From the NCBI GenBank assembly GCA_944470555.2, contig OX104134.1, forward strand, positions 75,324,678 through 75,388,677: 64,000 nucleotides of DNA. The letters are read 5' to 3'. The translations under genes and the position numbers were made by a program. The DNA comes from Heterobilharzia americana (lineage: Eukaryota > Platyhelminthes > Trematoda > Strigeidida > Schistosomatidae). Under the pieces are notes generated by a model. That model was not told where the DNA came from. It searched no databases and worked only from the letters and a program-made list of their open reading frames with translations. Below, piece after piece: positions 1 to 11,974 of the stretch (position 1 is its first letter; each line of letters starts with the position of its first letter).

Positions 1-505
1 CTAAACATTTTCCTTCACAATCTCAAATTCAATCCAAGTAACTGTGAACTGGAGGCGACAGACAAAACACGGTGGAGACAATAAATCACAATTAAAGATT
101 TCTAATACATGTAGGGTATTAGAAGACGGTCAGAACAGAAGATGTGCTACAATAATCCATGAAGTTATCAAAAGTTCTCGAGGTTCAGATAAAAATTTGT
201 TAACCGACAATTTTGTAGTAGGCTCAGTGTTACTGATACTTGGTTTTTTACTGAGGGATGTAAGACATGGAGATTAAGGTGGCCTTAATACCAATAAACA
301 TCTGTCCCGAGGATCTCAATCAGCTGTCATTATGGGCTATTGTACAAGCCACGCTAGCAGCTTCTGAAATAGCCAATCAGCTTTGAGTATTTCTTCTAGG
401 AAGGCAGTTATTTTTAAAATGAAGAAACATGATTGGTTCTGTCAGCAGTTGCTAGGATGGCTTCAGAAGTCACTGGTCATAATATCTATGCAAATTTTAA
501 CACCT
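1..505. other. No gene seen; partial small repeat
   Basis: Only one short open frame (44-277, plus), with no recognisable product. Bases about 415-480 resemble one end of the small inverted-repeat element at 19582-19718 (shared AGTTGCTAGGRTGGCYT and adjacent GAAGTCAC), so this may be a broken copy. Confidence 0.4.
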
Positions 506-2950
506 AGAATAATAATTATTATTAGTCCCTTGGGTTCCTAATGGAACATAGGGCTTCACTAGCACGTCTCCATTCTACTCTCTTCTCTGAGATCTTTTGA
601 ACCTGGTTCACGACAGCCCACAACCTCTCATTTCCTCCTCGCACGACCTCCTCCACGTCACCCTCACCCCGGATGCCCAACTCGTCGCTTCCCATCTGGG
701 TTCCACTCGAGTAACTGGCCTGACGCGTGATGTCCCCAGTCGGCTTTCTCAATGTATGCCCAATCCATCTCCACTTCCTTCCAATGCATATTTGTTGAGC
801 GATAGCTTCTTGGTTGGTTCGTTCCCATCCAGAGCTCCTTGTTGCTTATTCTTATTATTCTGGCCATCTGATCTTTAGTAGCGAGCGTAAGCAGTTGTTG
901 ATGAATGTCTGTAGTTTGTTGGAAATCCCTTTCATGACGCGCCAAGTCTCTAAACCATACAGTAGCACTGACTTGAAAAGGTAACCCTTCTTCCAATCAA
1001 TGGCCAGGTACCTTCTCTTCCTTCCACACCTTCTGCAATAGTGGTGTGAGCATATCCCCTGTTGTCTTTGAGTCTGCTCTCAGTGCTCCTGGCGGTATCC
1101 CATCTGGTCCTGCTGCTTTCCCACATTTCAGTAGCTTTATGGCGTTCAGGACTTCCATTTTCGTTGGAGGATTTATGTTCAATTGTAGTTCAGCGGCTGG
1201 GCTGCAGGTGGTATTTCTGGACGAAGTGCATGTTGTGGTGGTGGTCGATTCAAGAGCTTCTTGAAGTGGTCGGCCCATTGTTTCCTTTGTTTCTCTTCTT
1301 CCGTAATTAAATTTCCTTCTTCATCTTTTATTGGTTTCGTCTGCGTTGATCTCTCCCACTTCCAGATAGTAACCTGGTTATTTGATACAATGTTGTCAGG
1401 TCTCTGTCTCTCCTACCTGCAGCCTGTTCTGCTTCACTTGCCAGTGTATCGTAGAAGTGTCTTTTGTCTTTGCGTGCACTCTTCTTCACTTCTTTGTCCA
1501 GTGTATTGTTTTATACATTGTACTCAGTTCCTCTTGTCGTTGAGCATCCTTGCACTGGTTTATCTTCTGCTTCACCATCCTCCTCTCCCTTCTCTATCAG
1601 CTTCCCGGTATCTGTCGAGATCCATTCCTTATCTTCCACCTTCTTTCTTCCTAATACGGCTGTGTAGGTTTCTTTCCACATAGCCTTCAAAGACTTCCAG
1701 TGTTCTTCCACACAGGTTTCTTCAGGGATGTCCCTCGATATCTCCCAGTTTCTCTTGATGGCTGGCTGCCGTGAAGATCTCCTTTGTAGTTTCATCCTTC
1801 AGTTTCCGAGTGTTGTACTTGAATTGAGGTCTATCACCAGCTTCCTTGAAGGCTGTCAATTTGATTTGGAAGGTTCCTTGCACTAGACAGTGAGTGGTGT
1901 GAACCTACATCTGCTCCTCTTCTTGACCTTGTGTCAAGTAGATTGCGTCTCCATTTTCTTGAGATTGAGATAAAGCCGATTTGATTTTTAGTGTGTTCTG
2001 GTGTCTGGTGAAATCCATGTCGGTCGCTTTGTGGATATCCTTGTGCTTGAACATACTGCCTCACTGCAATCACCAAATCGTTGAATGCGCAGAATTCTGC
2101 AAACATTTCTCCATTCTTGTTCATCACCTCACCGAGCGCTTCTCGACCCATGGTTAGTTCTCTTCATGTGTTGTCCCCTCCCAGTTTGGCATTCATGTCA
2201 CTCCGCCCATTAGAATTTTGATATCACCAACTGAGGTGGTGTCTTGTCCAGTGTTGATTGAAGTTGCCTGTAGAATTCCTCCTTTCTCTCTTGCTCTGCA
2301 TTATTTGTAGGTGCATAGTGTAGCATTGTATGATTGTGACCTTCCTTCCTTCCTTTTGAGTTGAACCCATCTTGCTGTCATGATCCTGATCGTGGAGGAG
2401 ATTGGTTCCCACTGCATGAGAGCCTTCGATGCTCTTGTGAGGGGGACATCATGATAGCCACTCCATAACTCAGTGTGCTCGTCCGTGGTTGTCGTCTGGG
2501 TGACAATGTCGGAGTAGATTATTGATTCTCCAGTTGACAGTTTGGAGAGTCCACTCCCATTCCATCTGCTTACACCTCACAAATTCCAAGCACTTCGATG
2601 TGATACCTTCTCATCTCGTTTGCAATCTGGGCTGCCTTACTGGGTTCAAACATCGTGTGGACATTCCATGTCCCCACGCTTACTTTCGCTTTCATCAAGA
2701 GAAGCGAAGACACATCGGCCAATTGGCTTATTGAAGGCTTTCACCAACTGGCGTCATTTTGTCTCTCCGATTCCAGAGAGGAATAATTTTGTTATTATTT
2801 TTTATACATTGTGCTTTGAAGTTTGTTTAGCGGTTAGATTTGTTTTACGTGGTAGGGTTGCTAGCCGTATGCCCAACCTTCCCTCTTTATGGGGGCTTAG
2901 GACCGGCTAGTAACTAGTGTACTAGTTAACCAGGCGAGGTTCACACCTAG
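506..2950 (-). mobile_element. RTE/SR2-like LINE, internally deleted
   Basis: Degenerate minus-strand non-LTR retrotransposon read from about 2950 to 506. In order it shows an endonuclease N-terminus (NVHTMFEPSKAAQIANEMRR around 2660-2590), endonuclease end (FCAFNDLVI, LDTRSRRGADVGSHHSL, around 2100-1880), RT N-terminus (NAIKLLKCGKAAGPDGIPPG around 1150-1080), then the C-terminal segment ([20 protein letters not shown] around 780-700). The tail ends in short ATT/AAT repeats at about 506-525, as expected of RTE 3' ends. The central RT with its catalytic motif, which copy 21474-22994 retains, is deleted near 985. Many stops and frameshifts; dead. Confidence 0.88.
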
Positions 2951-3283
2951 AATAAAGTTTTAGTATATAAAACTAAAACATATTGTCTCCTTCCTAAAAA
3001 TAAGTGGTCTCGACACTATGTATCAATTAAATCAAACTTGGTGCTAGCCCCCCCCCCCGTAGGAGAGCCGTAAAAACTATGGTCTGGATGTTTATAATTA
3101 CTGGAGTAGCCTAGATCATACGTACTCTTAAACCATAATCGTACTCAGAAACGATCAAAAACTTGCAAAAATCTTATGATAATCTTATTAATTAATGGTA
3201 AGTTTTCATATTTTGCAGTTGTAGTCAGCGTTTGGTTTAGGTTGAATGTTTTCTGAAACTATATGATTGATTTTTAACTCACT

Positions 3284-3372
3284 CGATGGTGGCTAGAAGA
3301 AGAATCCAGAAAGCGTGTTTCATCCTATTTGGGACTCGTAAGCTGGATGTACCTGGACCCCAGTGAGTGCGA
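3284..3372 (-). repeat. Hammerhead SINE (Sm-alpha type) 3' part
   Basis: Reverse complement carries the hammerhead layout: stem I ATCCAG/CTGGAT, core CTTACGA, stem II GTCCC-AAATA-GGAT, then GAAAC. Core position G5 is changed (consensus CTGANGA), so it is probably inactive. Pairs head-to-head with the plus-strand copy at 3925-4062. Confidence 0.7.
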
Positions 3373-3924
3373 TTATTATTGTTGTTTTTATCTCTGCATA
3401 GCCTGAGTTCACTTCATTTGAACGTATAATAAGTGACTAGTACTCATTATCTTTAAGCACAAGCAGGAGGAGAGGGTTCACAACCAATCAGCACAGCTTC
3501 AAACCTCGAAGTAGCGACTCAAGCTTCCTCTCAGTTTCACTCACCTCCCCTGGCAAATAAACTCAGTCTGTCAACTGGAGTTATTATGAAGAGACTGTGC
3601 TCTCTTATCTACAGTTGCAGATCACATTATTGATCAACATCTGTGCACATGCAGTTATACTACTTATCGAATCATTCACGTGATCAGTAGTCAGTCATGT
3701 GAATAACGCATTCATATCTGAGTCAGCTGATGAACGATTCTCTTTCCAGAAAACATACCATGTTGATATCATTGTTTCCTCGGACATAGGCAACATCGCT
3801 GAAAGTTATCTGAATACTGTATCATATTAGGTATGCATAGCTGGTAGCAATACCAATAATCAATTTAGAGGAGAATGTTCTGGACAGGTGGTATTTCTGT
3901 AATCTATTAAAAAAACGTTTGAAG

Positions 3925-4062
3925 CATTGGGTACTGGGTTCGGGTCTCAATGGCAACAATATCACTCATTGGGATGGAGGCACATCCAGCTCATGTGTAC
4001 CAAATAGGGCGAAACGCAAGTCCTGGATTCTCTTGTGAGTCAGCAAGTAAACTATGACAAAA
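3925..4062 (+). repeat. Hammerhead SINE (Sm-alpha type), degenerate
   Basis: Has the tRNA-like second half (GGGTTCGGGTCTC resembles a B box) followed by the hammerhead region CATCCAGCTCATGTGTACC ... GGGCGAAACGC and the 3' arm GTCCTGGATTC. The core reads CTCATGT instead of CTGANGA, so catalysis is unlikely. Confidence 0.7.
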
Positions 4063-4364
4063 ACCAAGGTTATGTAGAACTCTAAAATTGTTTTAGTGTT
4101 TTATGAAAGAAAAGTTATCCCTCTGCATATCACGTGTGATAGCTAGAATACGAATGAACAATAGACCACTTCTCATTAATTTCTTTCCAGCTGTAGCTAG
4201 TATACAGAACAACACATGATAGAACTGTCCATTGACTTGTTAAGGTATACTTTTTACAGATCATGGGAACAGTGTTCACAAATAACACTAGAAAACAGGT
4301 GAAACAGCAGGAGGAGACTGATACTAACATGAAAACAAAAATGAGTGATCACCAAGCTGGAAGT

Positions 4365-4487
4365 TTGTTGGGATTTATTGATTTCAAGTTGGTATTCATC
4401 AGGGAGTGAAATCAGTAGGAAAACCTTCAATAACCTGGGAATTTTGGACAGCTATTTCGTTTTAGTATGAGGCTCATCAGCAGTGCG
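4365..4487 (-). repeat. Second-family hammerhead SINE, minus copy
   Basis: Reverse complement of 4447-4487 reads GCACTGCTGATGAGCCTC, then ATACTAAAACGAAATAGCTG, then TCC: a complete CTGATGA/GAAA core, but weak stem II and a broken stem I on the 3' side. The flank at 4380-4402 (TTCAAGTTGGTATTCATCAG) is the SINE 3' end and recurs inverted at 4701-4725. Confidence 0.65.
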
Positions 4488-4499
4488 ACTCCGGATGAG

Positions 4500-4735
4500 G
4501 ACCGCACGATATCGTGAATTGACGGCGGACCATTGGATTTTGACCCACCAACCCACTGGCAACTACCTTGCCACAGAATCTGAAGACCTTAGGCTCGACC
4601 TCTGGCTGGGCCATGGTGTGCACTGCTGAGGAGTCTCATACTAGGGTGAAACAGCCATCCAGTGCTCTCATATTTTCAGTGGTCCTGCACCTGATGTCAG
4701 TCCGTGATGAATACCAACTTGGAATGATCATCAGA
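4500..4735 (+). repeat. Second-family hammerhead SINE, plus copy
   Basis: Plus-strand partner of the copy at 4365-4487. It contains a hammerhead region at 4620-4665 and ends with the family 3' end (CAGTCCGTGATGAATACC, about 4697-4715). The tRNA-like 5' part is decayed. Confidence 0.6.
4620..4665 (+). ncRNA. Candidate hammerhead ribozyme, core intact
   Basis: Stem I GCACTG (4620-4625) pairs perfectly with CAGTGC (4660-4665). The core CTGAGGA (4626-4632) fits CTGANGA, since position 7 is variable. GAA is at 4648-4650, and A4651 and T4658 can form the closing pair of a minimal stem III. The cleavage base would be C4659 in ATC. Stem II (4633-4647) holds mostly wobble pairs and stem III has a mismatch, so activity is uncertain. 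Confidence 0.55.
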
Positions 4736-4739
4736 AATT

Positions 4740-6870
4740 TATACTTAGCCGGTAAATACAATCACTTCTTGAGATGATATGCTAATTTTCAGCTCTCTTT
4801 TTGTCTGAAGTATGTATAGGTCAAAATCATGCCAACAGATGCCAAAAAAGGGGTCTCACACGAGCACTATCTAATTCTACAACCTGAAAGACCATGCTGG
4901 AGAAGAATGCTGTGATAGTCTTCGAAAATACGTAAACCTAACTGATGAACCATTCACAGTGGATGAGTGCAGTGCTTCAAGCTCCCTTGTACCCATCAAT
5001 AAGGCTACCTATGACATCATCATAGTCTTCTGTTGTTCATTTAGGTTGTTATCATTTGTAAACAGTTAAACAGATTCACTTCATACTTAGCAGCTGTAAC
5101 AGACGTTTCGTTGGCACACTAGCTACCATCATCAAAGTAACATTGGAAAAGTTAGGGCAACTGATTTCTTCAGCAGGTATGATATATTATCCAGTTTTTT
5201 GGATGGGCACCTGTTTTAATTTATAAGTTTTTCGTACTATACTAGTACCTCCAGCCATTTATCTTGAAGACAGATGTCAGTATTTTTAAATTGATCAACT
5301 CCAGTTGATCGATTAGTAATAAGTTAGTGTTAAATAGGTCCAATGAAATAAGAACTTTGTTCGTAGGTTCAATATACGTGTTACTTATTTATTTAGCACG
5401 CAGACAAATGAAATAAGCCATAATTTAGAAACTATGGTAAACAAAGCCTTTTGATTTTAATTTGAACCCCTTTAACAATTAGTCCAAGCGTATTTTTTTT
5501 ATTGTTTCATGTTTGACAGAGCATATGAATTAAAGCGTTATAAAGTAGATTTGTTTGTCTGTAAATTGATTTTTTTTGACCTTGTAATCACATAGCATGA
5601 CTTTTATTTACTTTGTATGAATTAATTACTAAGAAAAAAGAAGTATCGGCGAGTACTTCATTTTAAGTGGTACTTGTGAGTTGGAAAATGCTGGAGACTT
5701 TAGGTAAGCCGAAGGTGTTTTGCAATCGGGAAGCAGTATTGATTAGGAAATATGAATAGTTTAGGGAAAGAAGACACAGTTACTTTGTAGTACTTTCAAG
5801 AGTTCAAGGTAGTTCATCAAGCCCTTTCTACTCAATGTTAATGACTAAAATATTCGACTATACGATGTTTGCTGCTTCCTCTTGAAGTTTTTCCAATGCT
5901 GACAGTATCTGTGAATGAAGACAGGATGTTGAAAAACGTGACTGCCTTGTTGTTTTTGGGCGGACAGACACCTCAATACAGAACCTGACACAAAAAATGT
6001 GCCGGTTAAATTTACCTCGGGTAGAACTGAACTTTAGGGACGGGAAAGCTTGAGGACAAGTAATGATGTTATAGATGCTTTATTCAAAGTCATTTGTTGA
6101 GTCCGTATTCTTTAGGCTTCATAAAAAAATTATGACAAAGATTACGTTGGAGGTTAGATGTGGAATTTGTTAGGGAAGGTAATGTAGTTGAAACAGAAGA
6201 ATGTCTTTTTCGGAGACGTAAATATAACCGAGAAAGTTGACCTCAACGGAACTGATTAATTTACATACATACTTATTGGTAAATCACAGATTCTTGGTAC
6301 TCACTACTGCGAAATGAAGAAAGGACGCTTTCAGTGGATAAAGGATAGGTTAGATAAGCCTATCACAGGAATTATGGAAAATGCGCAGCATTGGGTACCA
6401 CAATATACATAGATGCTTGAAAGTCTTAGATGCGTCTGTCGTAAATGGGTTACCCTCATCAAACTATTATTCACAAGAAGCGTTTCATTGATCGGGAAGC
6501 TAGAGTGCACACAAACAACTTTGAAAATATATGGAATCGCTTTGGAAAGTCTTCAAGACCTTCAGTTGGATAGCGAGGAGAAATGATATACTGTCATGTG
6601 GATGAGTGGCAAAACAGACAATAGTATGGTTTCAAAGATGATAAACCTATTGAAAATCTATATGTGTTTATTTTTTTGTGTAGAAAGGATTTATAGATCG
6701 TAAATAAAGTACCATTTTCCGGGATAATTACGTTATTCGTCCTACTCTTAGTTCCTATTGGTGAGTGCATACCTAAACATGAGTGGCTATTGTTACAGTT
6801 CAATTCTATCTTGACTCATTTCACAACAGTATGTATACAAAAGCTGCATAGAAGAAAGAAATAATATATC
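4740..6870. other. AT-rich stretch, no gene seen
   Basis: No open frame above 70 codons with recognisable content, no RNA gene and no clear repeat. Confidence 0.5.
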
Positions 6871-6879
6871 ATCAACAGT

Positions 6880-7640
6880 CTCAAACCACTGATTTCTAAT
6901 ATCTTGAGAACCTCAGTCAGGTAGTCTATGCACCCATCCCAGCTAGGACTAACAGAGACTTAATAGACTGATACCACGTCCTAGTTTGGTATGCATTAGC
7001 CTTTTACTAATATAGTCCCAATTCGAGTGATGTTGCATATGGATAAAGACAGTGTCTTATTATGCGTGACACATATCCAAGCCACCTCGAAATGCCCACA
7101 TAGGGATCAAACTACTTACTAGCAATGCAATGAATGCACCTATGACCAAAGACATGCAATCTGTTCAAATCTATTTTCAACTCCCATACCTTACAGCCGT
7201 GCAATAGGACATAGTTGACTGCTGCACAGTCTACTTGTGTTTTGATAGTTAGTTGGATGTCTCAGCAAAGCCATAACTGATGTCAGTTGAATGGAAGCTG
7301 ATATCTCGTCACTAACCAACCCGTTCAGACTGATACAATTTCCCAGGCATTTTGAGAAGTCAGAGTACTTCAGTGCATATCGACTAAACTAGAAGTCGAT
7401 GTAGACCACTCCTGAAGCTTCATCTTACACTGGACAGTTGTATAACACATACCAAGCACATTCTAATTTTCACTCTATGAGTTCCGAAGACTGTACGCTT
7501 TTCCAGTATCTTCGCCTAACAGGAAAATGTCGTCTGCGTACTCCAAGTTAACCAGCTCTCCTCCTAGGAGTAAGTCGACCCCTGAGAAGTATCAGGTGCT
7601 TATGCTTATATCCATCTTCACATATCTATGACAAAATTAA
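6880..7640 (-). mobile_element. CR1/Jockey-like LINE fragment (RT palm and 3' end)
   Basis: On the minus strand the palm motif reads SGVDLLLGGELVNLEYADDI (around 7590-7525), with an intact YADD catalytic box. The rest of RT and the C-terminal region follow down to about 6880 with many stops. The 3' end resembles the copies at 11300-11530, 32155-32764 and 37315-37660. Confidence 0.75.
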
Positions 7641-8021
7641 ACACGGATCGGTATGGCATTCACAGTCATTCCTATCAAATCAGAAATGTTCAAAAGCGTA
7701 ACCCTAAGAACAGTGTACTATTTAATCTGTAGGCGCTAGAAGAATAAAAAAGTAGTTGTCATTGTGTTCAAACTTGTTGAAACGTAGTTGCATCGGGATG
7801 CATCAGTAGCGGATACATTGAAGGTGCATGTATGCCGTCTTCCGCCACAGAAACCTACAACAACAGGATGTTATGGACAAATGTGTGTTCATTCAAGCAA
7901 GTCTTACAAGGTTTGCTGTAGTAGTTGAAAACCGTCCGGTAGATTAGTTATCTTTTAGTTTTAGCGATCGACGTGATATTGTAAGAGTAAGGAGTTCAGG
8001 TAAGTTACTCATTCAAATGGT

Positions 8022-8022
<1 letters not shown>

Positions 8023-8070
<48 letters not shown>
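8023..8070. repeat. (ATA)n microsatellite
   Basis: About 16 uninterrupted copies of a three-base unit. Confidence 0.95.
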
Positions 8071-8071
<1 letters not shown>

Positions 8072-8760
8072 ACCAAATGATTATACATTTACATAGTAGA
8101 GAAAAACAATTACACATCTCGTTCATGTGACATTTTCACTCAATCGATTATAATCGATGAAAGAAACCACACTATTGATTTACCAACTGTATGATCGATT
8201 TCTTAGTTTGTATGTGAGTGTATGGGTCTAACAATAAACAAGTACTATGATTATTTTATAGTCGCTTTGTGTTGTATACAAAAAGGTGTATTATAGGCAA
8301 GATTCATAGGTGTATACGTGTGGGGTGCATTTGAAAACGCATGTGTATCTGCATGTTTTGTACGCATGTACATATACATTTTGTGTTTGAGTTGCTTTCT
8401 ATAGATTGTATTACTTTTTGGATTTGATTGATTAGTTAGTTATAAATAAGTTTTGTTTTGTTCGCATCAACAATCAGACGAATGCATTTGCTATTTCTTT
8501 TTATTGATTACCTTGTTGATTCAGTCAATGTTCAATGGAGAGTCTGACGAGGGTTAAGAGAATACTATGAACGGAACAGAAGTGATGACTTGGGTAGCAA
8601 ACCAGAGGCCTAACTATCACTGAATCAGCTGCTGGAGAGGCTTCGACCAGTGATACCCTTCTCCACCTGTGGGTTAAATATAAATGATTCGTGATTGTTG
8701 TACTTTCAGATGGCTCTAAAAATAAGCGTACAAATGGTGACACAACACATCTGTTTATAA

Positions 8761-8762
<2 letters not shown>

Positions 8763-8812
<50 letters not shown>
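8763..8812. repeat. (AT)n microsatellite
   Basis: 25 uninterrupted AT units. Confidence 0.95.
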
Positions 8813-8814
<2 letters not shown>

Positions 8815-8984
8815 TGTGATATAGTTCCCACAGTGAACAACACATGTTGTATCGAAAACTTATGCTATCTGCTACACATATCTTACCTGACCTATTGACT
8901 TTTCACTTAACTACGTTTTAATCCACCCCCCCCCTAAAAAAAAGAAAGTCTACTTAGTGGCCAGCATTGAATTGTTATCATGCA

Positions 8985-9135
8985 CGTTTCTTCCTATTTG
9001 GGACTCACTCGCCAGCTGGATGTACCTGCTCCCCAGTGACTGTAGTTCCCACTGAAACTTGAACCCAGTACCTATCGCTTCAAACGCCAAAGGGTTATAC
9101 ACTAGGCCACTGGGGCAAGATATCCACATCTTGTT
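8985..9135 (-). repeat. Hammerhead SINE (Sm-alpha type), minus copy
   Basis: The reverse complement shows the tRNA-like 5' part (CCAGTGGCCTAGTG, B-box-like GGTTCAAGTTTCAG) and a decayed hammerhead (CATCCAGCTGGCGAG, GTCCCAAATAGGAAGAAACG). Core altered (CTGGCGA). Head-to-head with the copy at 9285-9410. Confidence 0.75.
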
Positions 9136-9180
9136 CAACTGGTATTAGGTATTACTGTTTGTTGATCCTTATAACTCTGT

Positions 9181-9499
9181 GTTGTTATTCTGGATAGAAG
9201 TGATTGACTTCTTTTAGTAAATGGGCTCTTATGTGAATGCCTCGATATTGCCTGAATATTTATTGTTATACTTCACTTGGTTGGGTACGTGGTTAGAGTC
9301 TCACTGGGAACAACATCACTCAATGGAGTGGATGTAAACCCAGCTGACAAGTCCAAAATAGGACGAAACGTGCGTCCTGGATTTCACTGCTAGCCACAAC
9401 CAAGTTAGGTATACCAATATGTATTCAGGCAATATCGAGGCATCTGTATGGGAGCTCATATGGCAACAGAAGTCGATCAGTTCAATTTAGAATAACAAC
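9181..9499 (+). mobile_element. Inverted-repeat-bounded unit with a hammerhead SINE inside
   Basis: Bases 9181-9260 and 9421-9499 are imperfect inverted repeats of about 79 bases, ending GTTGTTATTC and GAATAACAAC and sharing the inner AATATTCAGGCAATATCGAGG block. Between them lies a plus-strand Sm-alpha SINE (9285-9410) with stem II GTCC-AAAATA-GGAC, GAAAC and stem I CCAG/CTGG. Its core is CTGACAA, one change (G8 to A) from active. The layout suggests a small palindromic element or a SINE inserted into one. Confidence 0.6.
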
Positions 9500-9715
9500 A
9501 GGGAATTACGAGTATACCAGTAAGTGATAATGAAGCGAGAATGACAGTTTTAAAAAAGTAGCATAGATCCATTTTGTTTCGCGGTTTCTCATCAGGTGCT
9601 TACAACCTAAAACAATTTTTAAGACTAATTTATGCGTAATCTTTGCATACTCGAATCAGTTTGACAGAAAGTTGTGGATTGAATTAAAGCTGTTGTAGCT
9701 TGTATTATACGTCAT

Positions 9716-10075
9716 TGATTGGACGGAAATGATCGGTCCCTGTTAATATATAGGCTGCATCATCAGTACAATTAAAAACAGGAAATATCGAGGCATCCGC
9801 GTAGGAGCCCATATGACAACAGAGGCCTGTCAGTTCGGTCTGATCGACGACAAGATAATACAAGCAACAACACTAAAACTATACCCATCACACAAGAATT
9901 GTCTGTTGTGGCTTGGTGGCCTAATGGAAAATGCTCTGGCGTTCGAAGCGATCAATCCCAAGTTTGAGTCCCGGTGGGAACAACACTCACGAAGAGGCAG
10001 GTACATCCAGCTGACGAGTCCCAAATAGGACGAGACGTGCCTAATCGATTCCACTGGTAGCCACTATCCATTGCT
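9716..10075 (+). repeat. Inverted repeat block followed by hammerhead SINE
   Basis: 9716-9760 and about 9800-9852 are related in inverted orientation (GATTGGACGGAAATGATCGG against GGTCTGATCGAC) and belong to the same family as the ends of the unit at 9181-9499. A plus-strand SINE follows (9913-10075): A-box-like TGGTGGCCTAATGG, B-box-like GAGTCCCGG, hammerhead CTGACGA-GTCCCAAATAGGAC. GAGAC replaces GAAAC and stem I is broken, so it is inactive. Confidence 0.65.
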
Positions 10076-10613
10076 AATCCAATTACAGATGTCAACAATG
10101 TGAAGTAACTGAAAGCATTCAAATTTAGTGAATATATATGCAAAACTAAGTTTTCAATAATATAGAAGGACTAGACGAATATTCCAGAGCGGAAGTTGGA
10201 TAAGAGTAAGAGACAAGTGTATTCAACTTATTAAGAAAAGTCATAAGATTTATGTTAACTAAAAGTTAATGTGAGTAGAATTCAGATAATTAGATCAAGG
10301 TTGTGAAATGTAAAATAATAACGAAAAAACAACCAACTTTTACGAATCGACAATGATACGTGAATAGCACGATTACTGTCAACAAAACAAATGTCTATAC
10401 CAGATTGATAACTATTTGTTTCTAAACACCTAAGTTTAGTTTTAATCGCTAAATGGCTAACGCTTAAGCAAAAAACAGAAAATTCGAATTCATCCGCTTA
10501 TTAATTAGGTTGAAGGCAGCTGATGAAGTATCGTGGAATAAAATGGGTACATACTATTCTGCCAAAACTGTTATTCTCTCTCTATTTAAAATTATGAAGA
10601 AAAGAATTGAACG

Positions 10614-10614
<1 letters not shown>

Positions 10615-10652
<38 letters not shown>
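10615..10652. repeat. (AAT)n microsatellite
   Basis: About 12 perfect three-base units. It makes a poly-Asn run in a short plus-strand frame that I do not take as a gene. Confidence 0.95.
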
Positions 10653-10653
<1 letters not shown>

Positions 10654-11299
10654 TCAGAAATTGTAGTTATTCTTCCAATGAATCAGGTGTTCAGATACCC
10701 CGTAATTGAAATGATGAAAGGGAATACATTGGGTTTTTATTCCAGCTTATAAGAACCCAACTGCGAAAACTGACCAGTTGTTTTCAATAAATGGATATTT
10801 GAAAATTCCATCTATCCTTGTGAACAAAAGGACAAGCAATGGAATCTTTAAGTGAGATTCAGTTCCCATTGTAAAGTTGGTTGCGGAATGATATTGACTG
10901 TATGCACATAGTATAATCTGTGAATCTAAATCTTTATGACAAATGATAAATATATATGGTTGTTTGCTGACCATCCCCAGTACAACTGTATCCTATTTCC
11001 ATACTAATACCATTGTTTCGTCAAACCTCTTACTCACTACTGTTATCGACTACATATACTTTACTTACACTACCTGATTAGGCCATCTCATTCTACCTCC
11101 AGAAACGATGTACTCTACCCTCATAGAACATTCAGTTTCGATGACAGACAGATAGAATCAACGTAAAACCTGACACAAAAGTACATTAGTTTATCATGCC
11201 ATACTAATAACAGGAAGCTAAAGAATGACTCATATGAAAGTAGAAAAATTCATGTAAGACATTAAACAATTTGAAGTCAACGAATAGTGCAAATATTTC

Positions 11300-11530
11300 A
11301 GCTATAGGAGACGCCAAGGAATGTATACATCTGCTCCATTGTGACCAATTTTCAACCATACCATCAAGAATCCTCAACTACTAATTCCTATCGTTTCGTT
11401 GACTCCAGTCAGACAGTCCTTATCTCCCCACACAGCTGAGATCGACAATCAGGGACTTCATGGACTGATGCCACTGGCCACTCTGAACCCTCTTCCAACT
11501 TAATTCAGCTTTCATAAGGTACTCTTTCAA
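11300..11530 (-). mobile_element. CR1-like LINE 3'-end fragment
   Basis: Same family as 32155-32530 and 37315-37660: the antisense of the LINE C-terminal/3' region, recognised by the shared blocks TGTATACATCTGCTCCAT, CACTCTGAACCCTCTTCC and neighbouring sequence. No coding capacity. The rest of 10070-11975 shows nothing else. Confidence 0.6.
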
Positions 11531-11974
11531 AGACATTTCAATTCAACTTCTAAGTGGCAGAATATCTCTAATCAGGCAAAGAAAAAGTAAGAATGAGTGC
11601 ATTGAAGATAATGCTCTTTCCAACAGACTTATTTGAACATACGTACTGTAGAAAATTTATAATACAAGGGATAGAAAGTTCCTGAAGAAATCCTGGTTTT
11701 AGAAGTTAGCACATTAAACACTAAGTCCTCGAAATAGAAGTCTGAGAGTTTCAGTCTCTAATTTATGTTCCTGTATAGTGAACCCGACCTATTTAGACTA
11801 ATCAGAATGACTTAGTGTTTTTGTAGGGTTATATTACACCCAAGAACATATGTATATGTCTAAAAAGACAGATAAATATTAAAACAATTAAATATTAATC
11901 CAGTCTAACGTTTGTAGGGGTTTTATTTTTGAGCTGGTATTCTTAACAAACTTTCGCCGATGATTTATGTTCAA

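Larger units (their letters stand above)
7640..8984. other. No gene seen; two microsatellites inside
   Basis: AT-rich, non-coding. The only structures are the ATA repeat at 8023-8070 and the TA repeat at 8763-8812. Confidence 0.5.

Noticed and set aside
8525..8845. Minus frame with a Tyr/Ile run
   Set aside because: The run is translation of the AT microsatellite.
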